Part shown: piece by piece, positions 8,116 through 17,114 of the stretch
Position numbering within the stretch: position 1 is the stretch's first letter
Layout: every line of letters begins with the position of its first letter
Assembly (NCBI RefSeq): GCF_003984645.1
Contig: NZ_RWKI01000002.1
Location: 1 to 64,000 of the forward strand
Direction: 5' to 3'
DNA length: 64,000 nucleotides
Origin: Variovorax sp. MHTC-1
GTDB lineage: Bacteria; Pseudomonadota; Gammaproteobacteria; Burkholderiales; Burkholderiaceae_C
Translations under genes and position numbers: made by a program
Notes under the pieces: generated by a model
Database searches by the model: none
What the model was told of the DNA's origin: nothing
What the model saw: the letters and a program-made list of their open reading frames with translations, nothing else

Positions 8116-8964
8116 ATGGCCTCCTCCGCGCCCCGCCACCGGTGCCGCGTGATGGCCTCGCCCTGGCCGGGCGTTCACAGCGTCCACACCGACAGCGCGC
8201 GCAGCTTCGCCAGGCACTCGCATGCGAGCTTCGGCATCGGCGTGCTGGCGCAGGGGGCGCACAAGTCCGCCAGCGGACGCGGGCAGGTGGAGGCCTGCGC
8301 GGGCGACCTGCTCGCGAGCTATCCCGGCGAAGTGCATGACGGGCGGCCCGTGCAGGGACAGACGCCCCGGCGCTGGCACATGGTGCACCTGGAGGCCGAG
8401 GTCCTGGCCTCGATGACCGGGCCGGAGCGTCCAGCCGGCGAGGTGGAATGGACGAACCCCGTGATCCGCGATGCGCGGCTGCGCGCCGTGCTGGTCCGCC
8501 TGCTGCAGCGGCTGGACCGCTGGGACGCGGGCCGGCGCACCGATGCGGATGCGCTGGCGTGCGAGGAGTCGCTGGTGGAGGCCTGCGGCCTGATGCTCGC
8601 GCATCACGCCAACGTCGCGCCCCTCTTGGAGGTCGATCGCGAGCTCTCGCAGGTGCGCGAGCGCATCGCCGACGAGCTGCTCGCACCGCCCTCGCTGGCC
8701 GAGCTCGCATCCATGGCAGGGCTCGGCAAGTACCAGTTGCTGCGCCGCTTCGCCGCCGCCTACGGCATGCCGCCGCACGCGTGGCTGCTGCAGCAGCGCG
8801 CGGAGCGTGCGCGCCACCGCATCCGCGCGGGCGACACGCTGGCCGCGGCCGCGCTGGCCAGCGGGTTCGCCGACCAGAGCCACATGACGCGCATCTTCGC
8901 CCGGCAGTTCGGCTTCACGCCGGGGGCCTGGCAGCGCGCCGCCGCCGCGCGGCGGCTGCAATAA
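8116..8964 (+). CDS. AraC-family transcriptional regulator
   Basis: This 282-residue regulator has an N-terminal cupin-like ligand domain (HSHASFGIGVLAQG, then GDLLASYPGEVHDG) and two C-terminal helix-turn-helix motifs: PSLAELASMAGLGKYQLLRRF, and ALASGFADQSHMTRIFARQFG at the end. The start is taken as the ATG at 8116, two nt after the Bug stop; GTG at 8149 or ATG at 8152 are possible. Its position directly behind the Bug receptor suggests it controls that gene or answers to the receptor's ligand. Confidence 0.88.
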   Translation: MASSAPRHRCRVMASPWPGVHSVHTDSARSFARHSHASFGIGVLAQGAHKSASGRGQVEACAGDLLASYPGEVHDGRPVQGQTPRRWHMVHLEAEVLASMTGPERPAGEVEWTNPVIRDARLRAVLVRLLQRLDRWDAGRRTDADALACEESLVEACGLMLAHHANVAPLLEVDRELSQVRERIADELLAPPSLAELASMAGLGKYQLLRRFAAAYGMPPHAWLLQQRAERARHRIRAGDTLAAAALASGFADQSHMTRIFARQFGFTPGAWQRAAAARRLQ

Positions 8965-9028
8965 CGTTCAAGACGCGGGCGGCCTCGCGGTCGAGACTGG
9001 GTGCCTGTTCATCTCAGGACGTGAAGCC

Positions 9029-9751
9029 GTGGCTCATGCTTTTTTTCATAGCGACGAGATCTGGTCCGCGCATCCCGCGCTGGCGCCCTGCGCATGGGTG
9101 GTCGGCGGCGTGACGCCCCGGCTGGATGTGAGCGCGCAAGTAAAGGCACAGCAGTCGATCGCGCGTGCGCGTCTGGCCGAGAGTCCGGAAGGCGAGTTCC
9201 CGGAGATCCAGGCCTGGCGACGCGTGTTCTCGTCGATGGGCCAGAAGCCCACCCAGGTGCGCTGCGCTGCGGAATCGCTGCTGCGCCGTTTCCGCAAGGA
9301 GGATGCCTTGCCGCCGCTGCATCCGCTGGTGGATCTGTGCAACGCGCACTCGATAGCCTTCGCCACACCGATCGCGGTCTTCGACCTCGCGCACATCGCC
9401 GGGTCGCTGGAGGTGCGCTTCGCGGACGGCAGCGAAAGCCACGAGGACTTCGCCGGCGTGCACGAGCCGCCCGCTGCCGGCGAGATCGTCTTTGCGGATG
9501 CGCATTCGCACGCGCACGCGCGGCGCTGGTGCCACCGCCAGAGCGCGCGCTCGGCCGTGCGCGGCGAAACACAGCAGGTGCTGATCGTGGCGGAAGCCAT
9601 CCACGCGTCGGCCGGCGCGGACATCGCACGCCTCGAGGACGTGCTCTCGCGCGCGCTCGGCGATGTCGGCTGCGCGGTCGAGGCGTGCAGCCTGCTGAGC
9701 CGCGCCGCGCCGCGCATCGCGCTGCCGGAACGGCCGGCGACGCCCGGCTGA
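9029..9751 (+). CDS. B3/B4 tRNA-binding domain protein (stand-alone PheT-like module)
   Basis: This 240-residue protein belongs to the solo B3/B4 family related to part of the phenylalanyl-tRNA synthetase beta chain, with the family pattern SSMGQKPTQVRCAAESLLRRF and LVDLCNAHSIAFATPIAVFDL. Such proteins are thought to bind tRNA or aminoacyl adducts, and some act in tRNA quality control. The start is a GTG at 9029 with an AGGAC-type RBS; the next in-frame ATG would cut into the domain. It follows the AraC gene by 64 nt, often seen in Burkholderiales, but a functional link is not shown. Confidence 0.85.
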   Translation: MAHAFFHSDEIWSAHPALAPCAWVVGGVTPRLDVSAQVKAQQSIARARLAESPEGEFPEIQAWRRVFSSMGQKPTQVRCAAESLLRRFRKEDALPPLHPLVDLCNAHSIAFATPIAVFDLAHIAGSLEVRFADGSESHEDFAGVHEPPAAGEIVFADAHSHAHARRWCHRQSARSAVRGETQQVLIVAEAIHASAGADIARLEDVLSRALGDVGCAVEACSLLSRAAPRIALPERPATPG

Positions 9752-9767
9752 AGCGGGATGCAGCAGG

Positions 9768-10532
9768 TCAGCCGGCGTCCCGGACGTCGGCCACCGGCTG
9801 GCTGCCGAAGTCCGTACGCGCCAGGTACTCGAGCACCTTCGCCGCCGCGGTGGCCGGCGTGTCGAGCTGGCCCTCGGCCTTCAGCCGCTCGAAGCGCGCA
9901 CGGTCCGGGAACATCTCGGCCTCCGCCCCGCGCAGCTGCACCTGCATGTCGGTGTCGATGACGCCGGGCGCGAGCGAGACGATCTTCGCTCCGCCGCCCA
10001 GTGCCGCTTCCTCCAGCGCCACCGCGCGCGAGAAGTGGTCCATGCCGGCCTTGGCCGCGCAGTAAGGCGCCTGGCTGGCCATCGCATTGCGGCCGAGGCC
10101 CGAGGAGATGTTGAGCACGCGTCGTTCGGCACGCCAGCCCTGGGTGTCGGCGAGGAAAGCCGAGGTCAGCAGCATCGGCGCCTCCAACCCGACGCGCAAT
10201 GCGTGCGCCAACTCCGCCGGCACCGCTTGCGACAAGGGGCGCGGGCGGCCGATGGTGCCGGCGTTGTTGATCAAGGTGACGCTGTCGAAAGCGTTCGCAT
10301 CCAGCGCCTGCAGCCATGCCGAAAGCCGCGCCGCGGCCGCGACCGGCTCGGCCAGGTCCTGCTGCCATTGTTCGAGCTCGGCGCCGGCCTCGCGGGCGCG
10401 CGCGGCAAGCTGCTCGTCGGCCCGGCGCGAGATGCACAGCAGGCGCTGCCCGGGCTGCAGCAGTTGTTGGGCCATTGCGCGGCCGAGGCCGCGGGATGCA
10501 CCGGTGATGACGGTGAGCTGGGATGAATTCAT
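9768..10532 (-). CDS. Short-chain dehydrogenase/reductase (SDR)
   Basis: This 254-residue classical SDR has the TGASRGLG cofactor motif at the N-terminus, NNAG in the middle, a catalytic Ser (NISSGLGRNA) and the YCAAK catalytic pair, followed by LAPGVIDTDMQ. It should be an NAD(P)-dependent oxidoreductase; the substrate is not evident. Sepiapterin-reductase-like proteins share this length and the DTDMQ segment, so that is one candidate. Start 10532 (MNSSQLTVITG) places the cofactor motif at the normal position; an upstream ATG at 10556 adds a non-family extension. Confidence 0.87.
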   Translation of the reverse strand: MNSSQLTVITGASRGLGRAMAQQLLQPGQRLLCISRRADEQLAARAREAGAELEQWQQDLAEPVAAAARLSAWLQALDANAFDSVTLINNAGTIGRPRPLSQAVPAELAHALRVGLEAPMLLTSAFLADTQGWRAERRVLNISSGLGRNAMASQAPYCAAKAGMDHFSRAVALEEAALGGGAKIVSLAPGVIDTDMQVQLRGAEAEMFPDRARFERLKAEGQLDTPATAAAKVLEYLARTDFGSQPVADVRDAG

Positions 10533-10596
10533 GCGCGATCTCGTGAAATGGTTCATTGACGGCGAACTGCCGTGCGATTTCGATGCTAATGGCGAG

Positions 10597-10626
10597 TTGA
10601 CTAAACGCGACGCCGCTTTCTAAAGT
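10597..10626 (+). promoter_or_regulatory. Candidate sigma-70 promoter of the SRAP-like gene
   Basis: A TTGACT -35 box at 10597-10602 is followed after 18 nt by TAAAGT at 10621-10626. This gives a very short leader before the ATG at 10633. It lies in the 100-bp divergent region shared with the SDR gene. No further operator was recognised. Confidence 0.35.
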
Positions 10627-10632
10627 CGGCCG

Positions 10633-11277
10633 ATGCCGATCCAATACGAGCCCACGCGCGACCAGCGCCACTACAGCGACTTCGGTGTCGCTTGTCCCGT
10701 GCAGGCGCCGCTGGTTCGGCCCGGCGAGCAAGGGCTGTTCATCCGCCGGCCGCGCGCCGACCGCGAGGGCAGCGCCGCGGCGGCCCGCTTCGAGATCGCC
10801 CCGGGTCGTTGGGGCCTGATCCCCCTCTTCGCCAAGGCGCGCGAATACCCTTTCACCTTCGAAGCGCGCGGCGAGACCGCCGCCGGCGAGCGCAATTTCT
10901 ACCAGCCGTGGAAGCGCGGGCATCGCTGCGTGGTTCTGGCCGACGCGCTGTTTCGCCGCGGCGAGCACCATGAGGCCGTGGTGCGCGTCTCGCGTGCCGA
11001 CGGCCAGCCGCTGGCGATGGCGGGACTATGGAACGGATGGCGCTCGCCGGAGGGCGAGTGCGTGGAGAGCTTCGCCTTGCTGACGCTGCCCGCGCTCAAT
11101 CCGCGCGAGCAGCGCTGGGTGGTCTTTCTTCGCGAGGCGTGGATCGACGACTGGCTGCACTGCCCGGTCGAGGAAACGGCCGCCTACCTTCGGCCCTATG
11201 CCCAGGACAAGCTGGTGCGCCGGACCATCCTGCACGACCCGAGCATTCCCCTGCCGGAGCGGGGGCCGGCCGCCTGA
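10633..11277 (+). CDS. SRAP/YedK-fold protein lacking the catalytic residues
   Basis: This 214-residue protein aligns with the SOS response-associated peptidase (HMCES/YedK) family. It shares GRWGLIPLF, the ARGETAAGERNF block, the RADGQPLAMAGLW block and the FALLTLPA strand. Active members need Cys2 (for the DNA-protein crosslink at abasic sites), an Asn in NAR.ET, a Glu in the FYEW/FEW segment and a late His. Here residue 2 is Pro, the Asn position is Glu (FEARGET), the Glu position is Arg (ALFRRG) and the His-containing loop reads REQRWVVF. It is therefore probably a pseudoenzyme that may still bind DNA. The start has a near-leaderless promoter; it converges with the Crp gene at 4 nt. Confidence 0.8.
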   Translation: MPIQYEPTRDQRHYSDFGVACPVQAPLVRPGEQGLFIRRPRADREGSAAAARFEIAPGRWGLIPLFAKAREYPFTFEARGETAAGERNFYQPWKRGHRCVVLADALFRRGEHHEAVVRVSRADGQPLAMAGLWNGWRSPEGECVESFALLTLPALNPREQRWVVFLREAWIDDWLHCPVEETAAYLRPYAQDKLVRRTILHDPSIPLPERGPAA

Positions 11278-11281
11278 GGCC

Positions 11282-12022
11282 TCAAACGCCGCCCTTGCCT
11301 CCCACCGCCCCCACGCGCAGGGCCGTGAGGTCGAGCACCCGAAGCCCGCCGTATTCGACACGGATCGCGCCCTGCGCTTGCAGGGTTCTCAAAGCCTCGT
11401 TGACGCGTTGGCGCGAGAGCCCGATGAGGTAGGCCAGCTCCTGCTGCGTGATGCGCAGCAGCTCGCCCACGCCCGGGAACAGCACCGGGTTGAACAGTGC
11501 CGCGAGATTGCGCGCCACGCGCGCATCGGGGTTGTTGAGCCGGTCGGCCTCGCGCGCGGCGATGAACTGGCCGAGCCGCTCGTTGAGCTGGTTCATCACG
11601 AAGCGGTTGAAGCCGATCGAGTGGTCGAGGAGCCAGTGGAAGTCGTCGATCGGCAGGCCTGCCACGACGCTTCGGCGCAGCGCCTGGATGTTGTAGCGGT
11701 AGGGCTCGCGCTTGAGCGCCGTGCCTTCGCCGAACCAGCCGCCCGGCGGCAGGCCGCTGTAGGTCATCGAGGTGCCGTCTGCGTTGTCGTTGCTCATCTT
11801 GAGCAGCCCCTCGACCACGCCGAACCAGTAGGTCGGCGCACGGCCGATGCGGCACACCAGGTCGCCGGGCTCGGCGTCGCCGACCACCACGGCCGCTTCG
11901 GCGCGGCGCCGCTCGAGCGGCGTGAGGGTGCGCAGCCACGGGATGTTGGCCAGCTCTTCGAGCGTGGCCGGTCGCACGCGATCGCGTATCGACGAAGTGC
12001 CGCTTGAACTGCCAGGGGTCAT
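11282..12022 (-). CDS. Crp/Fnr-family transcriptional regulator
   Basis: This 246-residue protein has a cyclic-nucleotide-type beta-barrel sensor (FGVVEGLLKMSN, LPPGGWFGEGTAL) and a C-terminal winged helix with QQELAYLIGLSRQRVNEAL. There is no Fe-S cysteine cluster, so it is not Fnr-like; the ligand is unknown. The ATG at 12022 has a GGAG site 8 nt upstream. It is divergent from the acyl-CoA synthetase of the transport cassette with an 85-bp gap, which makes it the obvious candidate regulator of that cassette. Confidence 0.88.
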   Translation of the reverse strand: MTPGSSSGTSSIRDRVRPATLEELANIPWLRTLTPLERRRAEAAVVVGDAEPGDLVCRIGRAPTYWFGVVEGLLKMSNDNADGTSMTYSGLPPGGWFGEGTALKREPYRYNIQALRRSVVAGLPIDDFHWLLDHSIGFNRFVMNQLNERLGQFIAAREADRLNNPDARVARNLAALFNPVLFPGVGELLRITQQELAYLIGLSRQRVNEALRTLQAQGAIRVEYGGLRVLDLTALRVGAVGGKGGV

Positions 12023-12107
12023 CGGGAAACTCCGGGGAGGGGTGTCCCTAGGATTGTCGTTGAAACGACAAGCTGACGACAAGCTTGGTTCTACAGTCCG
12101 CCCCATC

Positions 12108-14060
12108 GTGCAGACCAAAGCCAACACTTTTCCCCGCCTGCTGCTGGACCATGCAAAGCAGCGACCCGACGCGCCGGCCGTGCGTGAGAAGGACCTCGGC
12201 ATCTGGCAAACCTGGAGCTGGGCGATGGTGGCCCGCGAGGTGCGCGAGATCGCCTGCGGGCTCGCCAGCCTGGGCTTCAAGGCCGGCGACAACCTCGCGA
12301 TCGTCGGCGCCAACCGGCCGCATCTCTATATGGCGGTGCTCGCGGCGCAAAGCCTGCGCGGCGTGCCGGTGCCGCTCTATCAGGACGCGGTGGCCGGCGA
12401 GATGGTCTTCATGCTGGAAGACGCATCGATCGAATTCGTGATCGCCGAGGACCAGGAGCAGGTCGACAAGCTGCTCGAATGCCGCGAGCTGAAGAAGCAG
12501 GGCGCCGGCATCGGCCACATCGTCTACGACGACCCGCGCGGACTGCGCCACTACGACCAGGCCGGCCTGCTCGGCTACGACAAGCTGCGCGAGCTGGGCA
12601 GCGCCTTCGATGCCGCGCACCCGCGCTTCTTCGACGAGAGCGTGGCGAGCGTGGAGCCCGGCGACGTGGCGGTGATCCTCTACACCTCGGGCACCACCGG
12701 CCGACCGAAGGGCGTGTGCCAGACGCATGCAAGCTTCATCGCGGCGGGCCGCGGCGGCGTCGAGACCGACCGTCTCGGCCCCGGCGACAACATCATGAGC
12801 TACCTGCCGATGGCCTGGGTCGGCGACCACCTGTTCTCGGTGGCGCAATGGCTGGTCGGCGGCTTCACGCTCAATTGTCCCGAGTCGAGCGAGACCGTGA
12901 TGAACGACATGCGCGAGATCGGGCCGAGCTACTACTTCGGCCCGCCGCGCACCTTCGAGGGCCTGCTCACCGCGGTATCGATCCGCATGGAAGACGCGGC
13001 CGCGTCCAAGCGCTGGCTCTATGCGAAGTTCATGGCGCTGGCGCAGCGCGTGGGCGCGGACCTGCTGAACGGCGCGCCGGTCGGCTTCGGCGACCGGCTG
13101 CTCTATGGGCTCGGCAACCTGCTGGTCTACGGGCCATTGCGCAACGTACTCGGCATGAGCCGCATCCGAGTGGCCTACACCGCGGGCGCGGCGATCGGCC
13201 CCGACCTGTTCCGCTTCTACCGCTCGATCGGCGTCAACCTCAAGCAGTTCTACGGCCAGACCGAGACCTGCGCCTACGTGTGCCTGCAGCAGGACGGCAA
13301 GGTCAAGCTGCAGACCGTGGGCAGCGCGGCGCCGGGCATCGAGCTCAAGATCGCCGACGACGGCGAGGTGCTGGTGCGCGGCGTGTCGGTGCTCAAGGAG
13401 TACTACAAGCGGCCCGACGCGACGGCCGAGGTGCTCGATGCCGACGGCTACTTCCACACCGGCGACGCCGGCGTGATCGACGCCGAAGGCCACCTGCGCA
13501 TCATCGACCGCGCCAAGGACGTGGGCCGGCTCGCCGGCGGCGCGATCTTCGCGCCCAACTACATCGAGAACAAGCTCAAGTTCTTTCCGCAGATCAAGGA
13601 AGCGGTGTGCTTCGGCAACGAGCGCGACGAGGTCTGCGCCGCGATCAACATCGACTACGAGGCGGTGGGCAACTGGGCCGAGCGGCGCGGCCTGGCCTAC
13701 GGCGGCTACGTCGACCTCGCGGGCAAACCCGAGGTGCTGGCGCTCATCGGCGAATGCATCGCGAAGGTCAACGCCGATCTCGCCGGCGAGGACGGCATGG
13801 GCGAGACGCAGATCGCGCGCTTCCTGGTGCTGCACAAGGAGCTGGACCCCGACGACGACGAGCTTACGCGCACGCGCAAGGTGCGGCGCGGCTTCATCGC
13901 GGACAAGTACCGCGTGCTGGTCGATGCACTCTACGGCGGCAAGACCGAGCAGTACATCGAGACGCAGGTCAAGTTCGAGGACGGGCGCACGGGCGTGGTG
14001 AACGCGACGCTGAAGATCGTGGAAGCGAAGACCTACCCGATCCTGAAGGCCGCTGCATGA
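12108..14060 (+). CDS. AMP-forming acyl-CoA synthetase (long-chain fatty-acid ligase-like)
   Basis: This 650-residue ANL-superfamily enzyme should activate a carboxylate through an acyl-adenylate to the CoA thioester. It has the P-loop YTSGTTGRPKG at about 192-202, the FYGQTET motif at about 381-387 and the GEVLVRG..V..EYYKRPDAT and HTGDAG region towards the C-terminus, with the IDRAKD hinge. The start is taken as GTG 12108 because upstream in-frame ATGs lie inside the divergent Crp gene; the RBS is weak. It opens the run of Liv-type transporter genes, so its substrate is probably the acid that they import. Confidence 0.88.
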   Translation: MQTKANTFPRLLLDHAKQRPDAPAVREKDLGIWQTWSWAMVAREVREIACGLASLGFKAGDNLAIVGANRPHLYMAVLAAQSLRGVPVPLYQDAVAGEMVFMLEDASIEFVIAEDQEQVDKLLECRELKKQGAGIGHIVYDDPRGLRHYDQAGLLGYDKLRELGSAFDAAHPRFFDESVASVEPGDVAVILYTSGTTGRPKGVCQTHASFIAAGRGGVETDRLGPGDNIMSYLPMAWVGDHLFSVAQWLVGGFTLNCPESSETVMNDMREIGPSYYFGPPRTFEGLLTAVSIRMEDAAASKRWLYAKFMALAQRVGADLLNGAPVGFGDRLLYGLGNLLVYGPLRNVLGMSRIRVAYTAGAAIGPDLFRFYRSIGVNLKQFYGQTETCAYVCLQQDGKVKLQTVGSAAPGIELKIADDGEVLVRGVSVLKEYYKRPDATAEVLDADGYFHTGDAGVIDAEGHLRIIDRAKDVGRLAGGAIFAPNYIENKLKFFPQIKEAVCFGNERDEVCAAINIDYEAVGNWAERRGLAYGGYVDLAGKPEVLALIGECIAKVNADLAGEDGMGETQIARFLVLHKELDPDDDELTRTRKVRRGFIADKYRVLVDALYGGKTEQYIETQVKFEDGRTGVVNATLKIVEAKTYPILKAAA

Positions 14061-14118
14061 GACGCCGGGCCGCTCCCAAGTCGAATAGCACCGCAGCGCG
14101 CAGCGCGGAGGCTACCGA

Positions 14119-14907
14119 ATGAGCAACCATCGCAAGATCGGCGAGGTCATCCTCGACGTCCAGAACATCTCCTTGAGCTTCGGCGGCGTCAAGGCGCTGG
14201 CCGACATCAGCTTCGACGTGCGCGAGCACGAGGTGCGCGCGATCATCGGCCCCAATGGCGCCGGCAAGAGCTCGATGCTGAACTGCATCAACGGCGTCTA
14301 CCAGCCGCAGCAGGGCTCCATCACCTTCCGCGGCCAGACCTTCCACCACATGAACCCGCGCCAGGTGGCCGAGATGGGCGTGGCGCGCACCTTCCAGAAC
14401 CTGGCGCTGTTCAAGGGCATGAGCGTGCTCGACAACATCATGACCGGGCGCAACCTCAAGATGAAGAGCGGCCTGCTCGCCCAGGCGCTGCGCTGGGGCC
14501 CGGCCGAGCGCGAGGAGATCGCGCAGCGCGAGTTCGTCGAGCGCATCATCGACTTCCTCGAGATCCAGCTGCACCGCAAGACGCCGGTAGGACGCCTGCC
14601 CTACGGGCTGCAGAAGCGCGTGGACCTCGGCCGCGCGCTCGCCATGGAGCCGCAGGTCCTGCTGCTCGACGAGCCGATGGCCGGCATGAACGTGGAGGAG
14701 AAGCAGGACATGAGCCGCTTCATCCTCGACGTGAACGACGAGTTCGGCACCACCATCGTGCTGATCGAGCACGACATGGGCGTGGTGATGGACATCTCCG
14801 ACCGCGTGGTGGTGCTCGACTACGGCAAGAAGATCGGCGACGGCACGCCGCACGAGGTGCGCAACAACGAAGACGTGATCCGGGCGTATCTGGGAACGGA
14901 GCATTGA
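14119..14907 (+). CDS. ABC transporter ATP-binding protein, LivG type
   Basis: This 262-residue ATPase of the branched-chain amino acid family has Walker A (GPNGAGKSS), Walker B (VLLLDEPMAGMN), the H-loop (IEHDMG) and a signature replaced by the family-typical LPYGLQKRVDLGRAL. It pairs with LivF at 18568. The ATG follows a GGAGG site by 7 nt. Neighbouring acyl ligases suggest that the complex carries an aromatic or aliphatic acid rather than leucine, which is an inference. Confidence 0.92.
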   Translation: MSNHRKIGEVILDVQNISLSFGGVKALADISFDVREHEVRAIIGPNGAGKSSMLNCINGVYQPQQGSITFRGQTFHHMNPRQVAEMGVARTFQNLALFKGMSVLDNIMTGRNLKMKSGLLAQALRWGPAEREEIAQREFVERIIDFLEIQLHRKTPVGRLPYGLQKRVDLGRALAMEPQVLLLDEPMAGMNVEEKQDMSRFILDVNDEFGTTIVLIEHDMGVVMDISDRVVVLDYGKKIGDGTPHEVRNNEDVIRAYLGTEH

Positions 14908-14932
14908 CGATGGACGGATGCCGCTTTCCGCA

Positions 14933-15036
14933 TTGCTCCTTCCCCCTCTGGGGGAAGGCTGGGATGGGGGCACGCACCGGCGCGCCCACCGCTTGCGCCC
15001 ACCCCAACCCTCCCCCAAACGGGGAGGGAGAAAGAC
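14933..15036. repeat. Intergenic GC-rich inverted repeat (C/G-tract type)
   Basis: The LivG-LivH gap holds two related C/G-tract blocks in opposite orientation, about 14933-14972 and 14995-15036. The left block reads CCTTCCCCCTCTGGGGGAAG; the right contains the mirrored form. This looks like a dispersed intergenic palindromic element typical of Comamonadaceae. It may form a hairpin that modulates readthrough or RNA stability inside the operon. Confidence 0.6.
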
Positions 15037-15042
15037 ACTGAC

Positions 15043-15972
15043 ATGGGCTTTTTCCTCGAAACCCTGTTCGGCGGCCTGATGGTCGGCATGCTCTATGCGC
15101 TGATCGCGCTGGGCTTCGTGCTGATCTTCAAGGCCTCGGGCGTCTTCAACTTCGCGCAAGGCGCGATGGTGCTGTTCGCAGCGCTCGCGATGGCGCGCTT
15201 CGCGGAATGGGTGCCGGTCTGGAGCGGCATCGACAACCCCTGGTTCGCCAACATCGCGGCCTTCGTGCTTGCGGGCGCGCTGATGTTCGCGCTCGCCTGG
15301 GCGGTGGAGCGACTGGTGCTGCGCCACCTGGTCAACCAGGACGGCGCCACCTTGCTGATGGCCACGCTGGGCATCGCCTATTTCCTCGACGGGCTGGGCC
15401 AGACGATCTTCGGCAGCAACATCTACAAGATCGACATCGGCATGCCCAAGGATCCGATCTTCGCCTTCGACACGGTGTTCCAGGGCGGCATCCTGCTCAA
15501 CAAGGAAGACCTGATCGCGGCGGTCATCGCGGCTGCGCTGGTCGTGCTGCTGTCGCTCTTCTTCCAGAAGACCGGCACCGGCCGCGCGCTGCGCGCCGTG
15601 GCCGACGACCATCAGGCGGCGCAGTCCGTCGGCATCCCGCTCGCGCGGATCTGGGTCACCGTGTGGTGCGTGGCGGGCCTGGTGGCGCTGGTGGCCGGAA
15701 TGATCTGGGGCAGCAAGCTGGGCGTGCAGTTCTCGCTGGCGACGGTGGCGCTGCGCGCGCTGCCGGTGGTCATCCTCGGCGGACTGACCTCGGTGCCGGG
15801 CGCCATCCTCGGCGGGCTGATCATCGGCGTGGGCGAAAAGCTGTCCGAGGTCTACCTCGGCCCCTTCGTGGGCGGCGGCATCGAGATCTGGTTCGCCTAC
15901 GTGCTGGCGCTGGTGTTCCTCCTGTTCCGGCCGCAGGGATTGTTCGGCGAGAAGATCATCGATCGGGTCTGA
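15043..15972 (+). CDS. Branched-chain-type ABC permease, LivH type
   Basis: This 309-residue inner-membrane permease has about eight hydrophobic helices. The N-terminal LYALIALGFVLIFKASG..NFAQGAM block is diagnostic for LivH, and the C-terminal part has GGLTSVPGAILGGLIIGV, the conserved coupling region. It forms a heterodimer with the LivM-type permease that begins 1 nt after its stop. RBS AGGGAGAAAG-like, 8-10 nt from the ATG. Confidence 0.92.
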   Translation: MGFFLETLFGGLMVGMLYALIALGFVLIFKASGVFNFAQGAMVLFAALAMARFAEWVPVWSGIDNPWFANIAAFVLAGALMFALAWAVERLVLRHLVNQDGATLLMATLGIAYFLDGLGQTIFGSNIYKIDIGMPKDPIFAFDTVFQGGILLNKEDLIAAVIAAALVVLLSLFFQKTGTGRALRAVADDHQAAQSVGIPLARIWVTVWCVAGLVALVAGMIWGSKLGVQFSLATVALRALPVVILGGLTSVPGAILGGLIIGVGEKLSEVYLGPFVGGGIEIWFAYVLALVFLLFRPQGLFGEKIIDRV

Positions 15973-15973
15973 C

Positions 15974-17050
15974 ATGCTTTATCGAGAAAACGGCCAGTTC
16001 AAGACCACCTACCGCGCCGACCAGCAGGTCTTCCCGATCCTGCAGGACCGCGTCTTCATGGCCCTGGTGATGGCCATCGCCTTCGTGGGCGTGCCGCTGA
16101 TGGCGAGCGACTACCTGTTCCGCGCCATTCTGATTCCCTTCCTGATCTTCTCGCTGGCGGCCGTCGGCGTGAACATCCTGGTCGGCTACTGCGGCCAGAT
16201 CTCGCTCGGCTCGGGCGCCTTCATGGCGGTGGGTGCCTACGGCGCCTACAACTTCTTCGTGCGCGTGCCGGGCCTGCCGCTCATCCCCGCATTGATCCTG
16301 GGCGGTCTCTGCGCCACCGCCTTCGGCATCCTGTTCGGGCTGCCCAGCCTCAGGGTGCGCGGCCTGTACCTGGCGGTGGCGACTTTGGCAGCGCAGTTCT
16401 TCGCCGACTGGATGTTCCTGCGCATCAAGTGGTTCACACTCGACACGCCCTCGGGCTCGGTCGCGGTGTCGAACCTGCAGGTGTTCGGCCTGCCGCTGGA
16501 GAGCGCGCTCAGCAAGTACCTGTTCTGCCTGGTTGTGCTGGTGGTCATCGCGATCCTGGCCAAGAACCTGGTGCGCGGCGCCATCGGCCGCGAATGGATG
16601 GCGATCCGCGACATGGACGTGGCCGCAGCGGTGATCGGCATCCGGCCGATGTACGCCAAGCTCAGCGCCTTTGCGGTCAGTTCCTTCATCATCGGCGTGG
16701 CCGGCGCGTTGTGGGCCTTCGTCTACCTCGGCGCCTGGGAGCCCTCGGCCTTCTCCGTGGACTACTCGTTCCGCCTGCTCTTCATGGTGATCATCGGCGG
16801 GCTGGGCTCGATCATCGGCAGCTTCTTCGGCGCCGCCTTCATCGTCGTGCTGCCGATCGCGCTCAACCAGCTGCTGCCGATGCTGGCCGGCATATTCGGC
16901 ATCGAGATTTCGACCGCCGGCATCGCCCACGCCGAGCTGATGATCTTCGGCGGCCTCATCGTCTGGTTCCTGATCGTGGAGCCGCACGGGCTGGCCAAGC
17001 TCTGGTCCACCGCCAAGCAGAAGCTGCGGTTGTGGCCGTTCCCGCATTGA
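15974..17050 (+). CDS. Branched-chain-type ABC permease, LivM type
   Basis: This 358-residue permease has about ten hydrophobic segments, with the family blocks VNILVGYCGQISLGSGAFMAVGAY near the N-terminus and IIGGLGSIIGSFFGAAFI near the C-terminus. It starts 1 nt after the LivH stop, so the two are translated together. An extension before the first TM (about 30 residues, with a tyrosine-rich start) is longer than in most LivM proteins. It should transport the ligand delivered by the binding protein at 17115. Confidence 0.92.
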   Translation: MLYRENGQFKTTYRADQQVFPILQDRVFMALVMAIAFVGVPLMASDYLFRAILIPFLIFSLAAVGVNILVGYCGQISLGSGAFMAVGAYGAYNFFVRVPGLPLIPALILGGLCATAFGILFGLPSLRVRGLYLAVATLAAQFFADWMFLRIKWFTLDTPSGSVAVSNLQVFGLPLESALSKYLFCLVVLVVIAILAKNLVRGAIGREWMAIRDMDVAAAVIGIRPMYAKLSAFAVSSFIIGVAGALWAFVYLGAWEPSAFSVDYSFRLLFMVIIGGLGSIIGSFFGAAFIVVLPIALNQLLPMLAGIFGIEISTAGIAHAELMIFGGLIVWFLIVEPHGLAKLWSTAKQKLRLWPFPH

Positions 17051-17114
17051 CGCCATGCATGTTTTTCTGTTGACCGGGTAGTGCTTCGTTCATTCTTTCG
17101 ACTAGGAGACACAC

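Noticed and set aside
14057..14122. 21-codon frame overlapping the stop of the acyl-CoA synthetase
   Set aside because: It is short, has no RBS and is Arg/Ala-rich; the overlap is likely chance.
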